Part shown: piece by piece, positions 63,753-64,000 of the stretch
Position numbering within the stretch: position 1 is the first letter of the stretch
Layout of the letters: each line of letters opens with the position of its first letter
Origin: Rhodospirillaceae bacterium
GTDB lineage: Bacteria > Pseudomonadota > Alphaproteobacteria > Kiloniellales > DSM-21159
Reading direction: 5' to 3'
DNA: 64,000 nucleotides
Assembly: GCA_006969625.1 (NCBI GenBank)
Contig: CP030885.1
Span: 3,731,430-3,795,429, forward strand
The notes under the pieces: model-generated
What the model saw: the letters and a program-made list of their open reading frames with translations, nothing else
What the model was told of the DNA's origin: nothing
The model's database searches: none
Made by a program: the position numbers and the translations under genes

Positions 63753-64000
63753 CTATTCTGATGAAGGGTCAACACAGTCATTGAGTTCGAATATGGAATC
63801 CTTATCGTAGCCTTGCACTTCGTCGTACCCTCGGATTTCCAAGACGCCCGATATGCGGCGCACCGGCTTGCGCCGCTCAATCTGGACGATTAAGTCGATA
63901 GCTGAGCCAAGTTGCGCCCGCACCGCGTGATGGGGCAGAACCACGCCACTGAGCAGGCACAGGGTCTCCAAGCGTGCAAGCGCATCTAGAGGCGAGTTGG
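63753..64000 (-). CDS. CpaF/VirB11-family secretion ATPase, partial (C-terminus)
   Basis: The last ~80 residues of a type II/IV secretion ATPase. LDALARLETLCLLSGVVLP followed by AVRAQLGSAIDLIVQIER and RRISGVLEIRGYDE match the C-terminal helices of CpaF/TadA and TrbB-like hexameric ATPases. The rest is outside the window. It could belong to a Tad pilus or a conjugation system; the accessory setting makes either possible. Confidence 0.75.
   Translation of the reverse strand, partial: NSPLDALARLETLCLLSGVVLPHHAVRAQLGSAIDLIVQIERRKPVRRISGVLEIRGYDEVQGYDKDSIFELNDCVDPSSE

Noticed and set aside
39287..64000. Repeated tRNA-Val 3' end as an island attR site
   Set aside because: I found no second copy of the T-arm/acceptor sequence in the window; an island boundary at the tRNA remains inference.
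1..64000. CRISPR arrays, rRNA genes
   Set aside because: No regularly spaced repeat array and no rRNA-like sequence were seen; the tandem repeats present are two or three copies only.

Overview
The window is a high-GC (roughly two-thirds G+C) chromosomal segment of an alphaproteobacterium, most likely a Rhodospirillales-type organism. CpdR, the gene content and the dense use of long opposite-strand shadow frames all fit this. No rRNA or taxon-specific marker is present, so the placement is inference.

Left part (1-33 kb): core-like metabolism. 1-3.9 kb is a TRAP transporter operon (dctM/Q/P) with a DUF1445 hydro-lyase and a LysR regulator. 4.5-10.7 kb is a cyanate/nitrate-type ABC transporter plus cyanase. 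It is read divergently from a sigma54-dependent activator, and the gap between them holds a recognisable enhancer / IHF-like site / -24/-12 promoter. 10.9-32.9 kb is a large PQQ alcohol-oxidation region: pqqA, pqqB, pqqC, pqqD and pqqE, a second pqqA copy, a PQQ sugar dehydrogenase with cytochrome c, and a FIST sensor - hybrid kinase - LuxR response regulator cascade. It continues with a PQQ alcohol dehydrogenase carrying the extra aspartate of lanthanide-dependent enzymes, the ABC/beta-propeller/binding-protein set that accompanies such dehydrogenases, cytochrome c550, and an ApbE + NosR-like pair. Together these encode cofactor synthesis, the periplasmic dehydrogenase, its electron acceptors and its regulation.

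Middle (33-39.3 kb): an IS481 element next to a CAT-anticodon tRNA, an MBL-fold hydrolase, a lytic transglycosylase, a terminator that may end a small RNA, a GNAT acetyltransferase, an N-formylglutamate amidohydrolase and cpdR. A composite palindromic element and tRNA-Val(GAC) follow.

Right part (39.3-64 kb): accessory DNA starting just 3' of tRNA-Val. It opens with a type I restriction-modification locus (half-size S, M, full S, DUF3800, R, metallopeptidase), then a PLD-nuclease + HNH-endonuclease pair and an HNH pseudogene. Next comes a recombination module: GIY-YIG nuclease, HTH protein and three tandem paralogous tyrosine recombinases, only one of which keeps a catalytic set, plus a second divergent GIY-YIG-like protein. 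The module faces an ISL3-like DDE transposase across a gap with a perfect 25-bp inverted repeat and 17-bp tandem repeats. A fourth, separate tyrosine recombinase, an IS3 remnant, an intact IS630 element with an A7 frameshift site and the C-terminus of a CpaF/VirB11-like ATPase close the window. The recombinase trio, with two apparently dead paralogues conserved beside an active one, is the most interesting candidate for an undescribed system.
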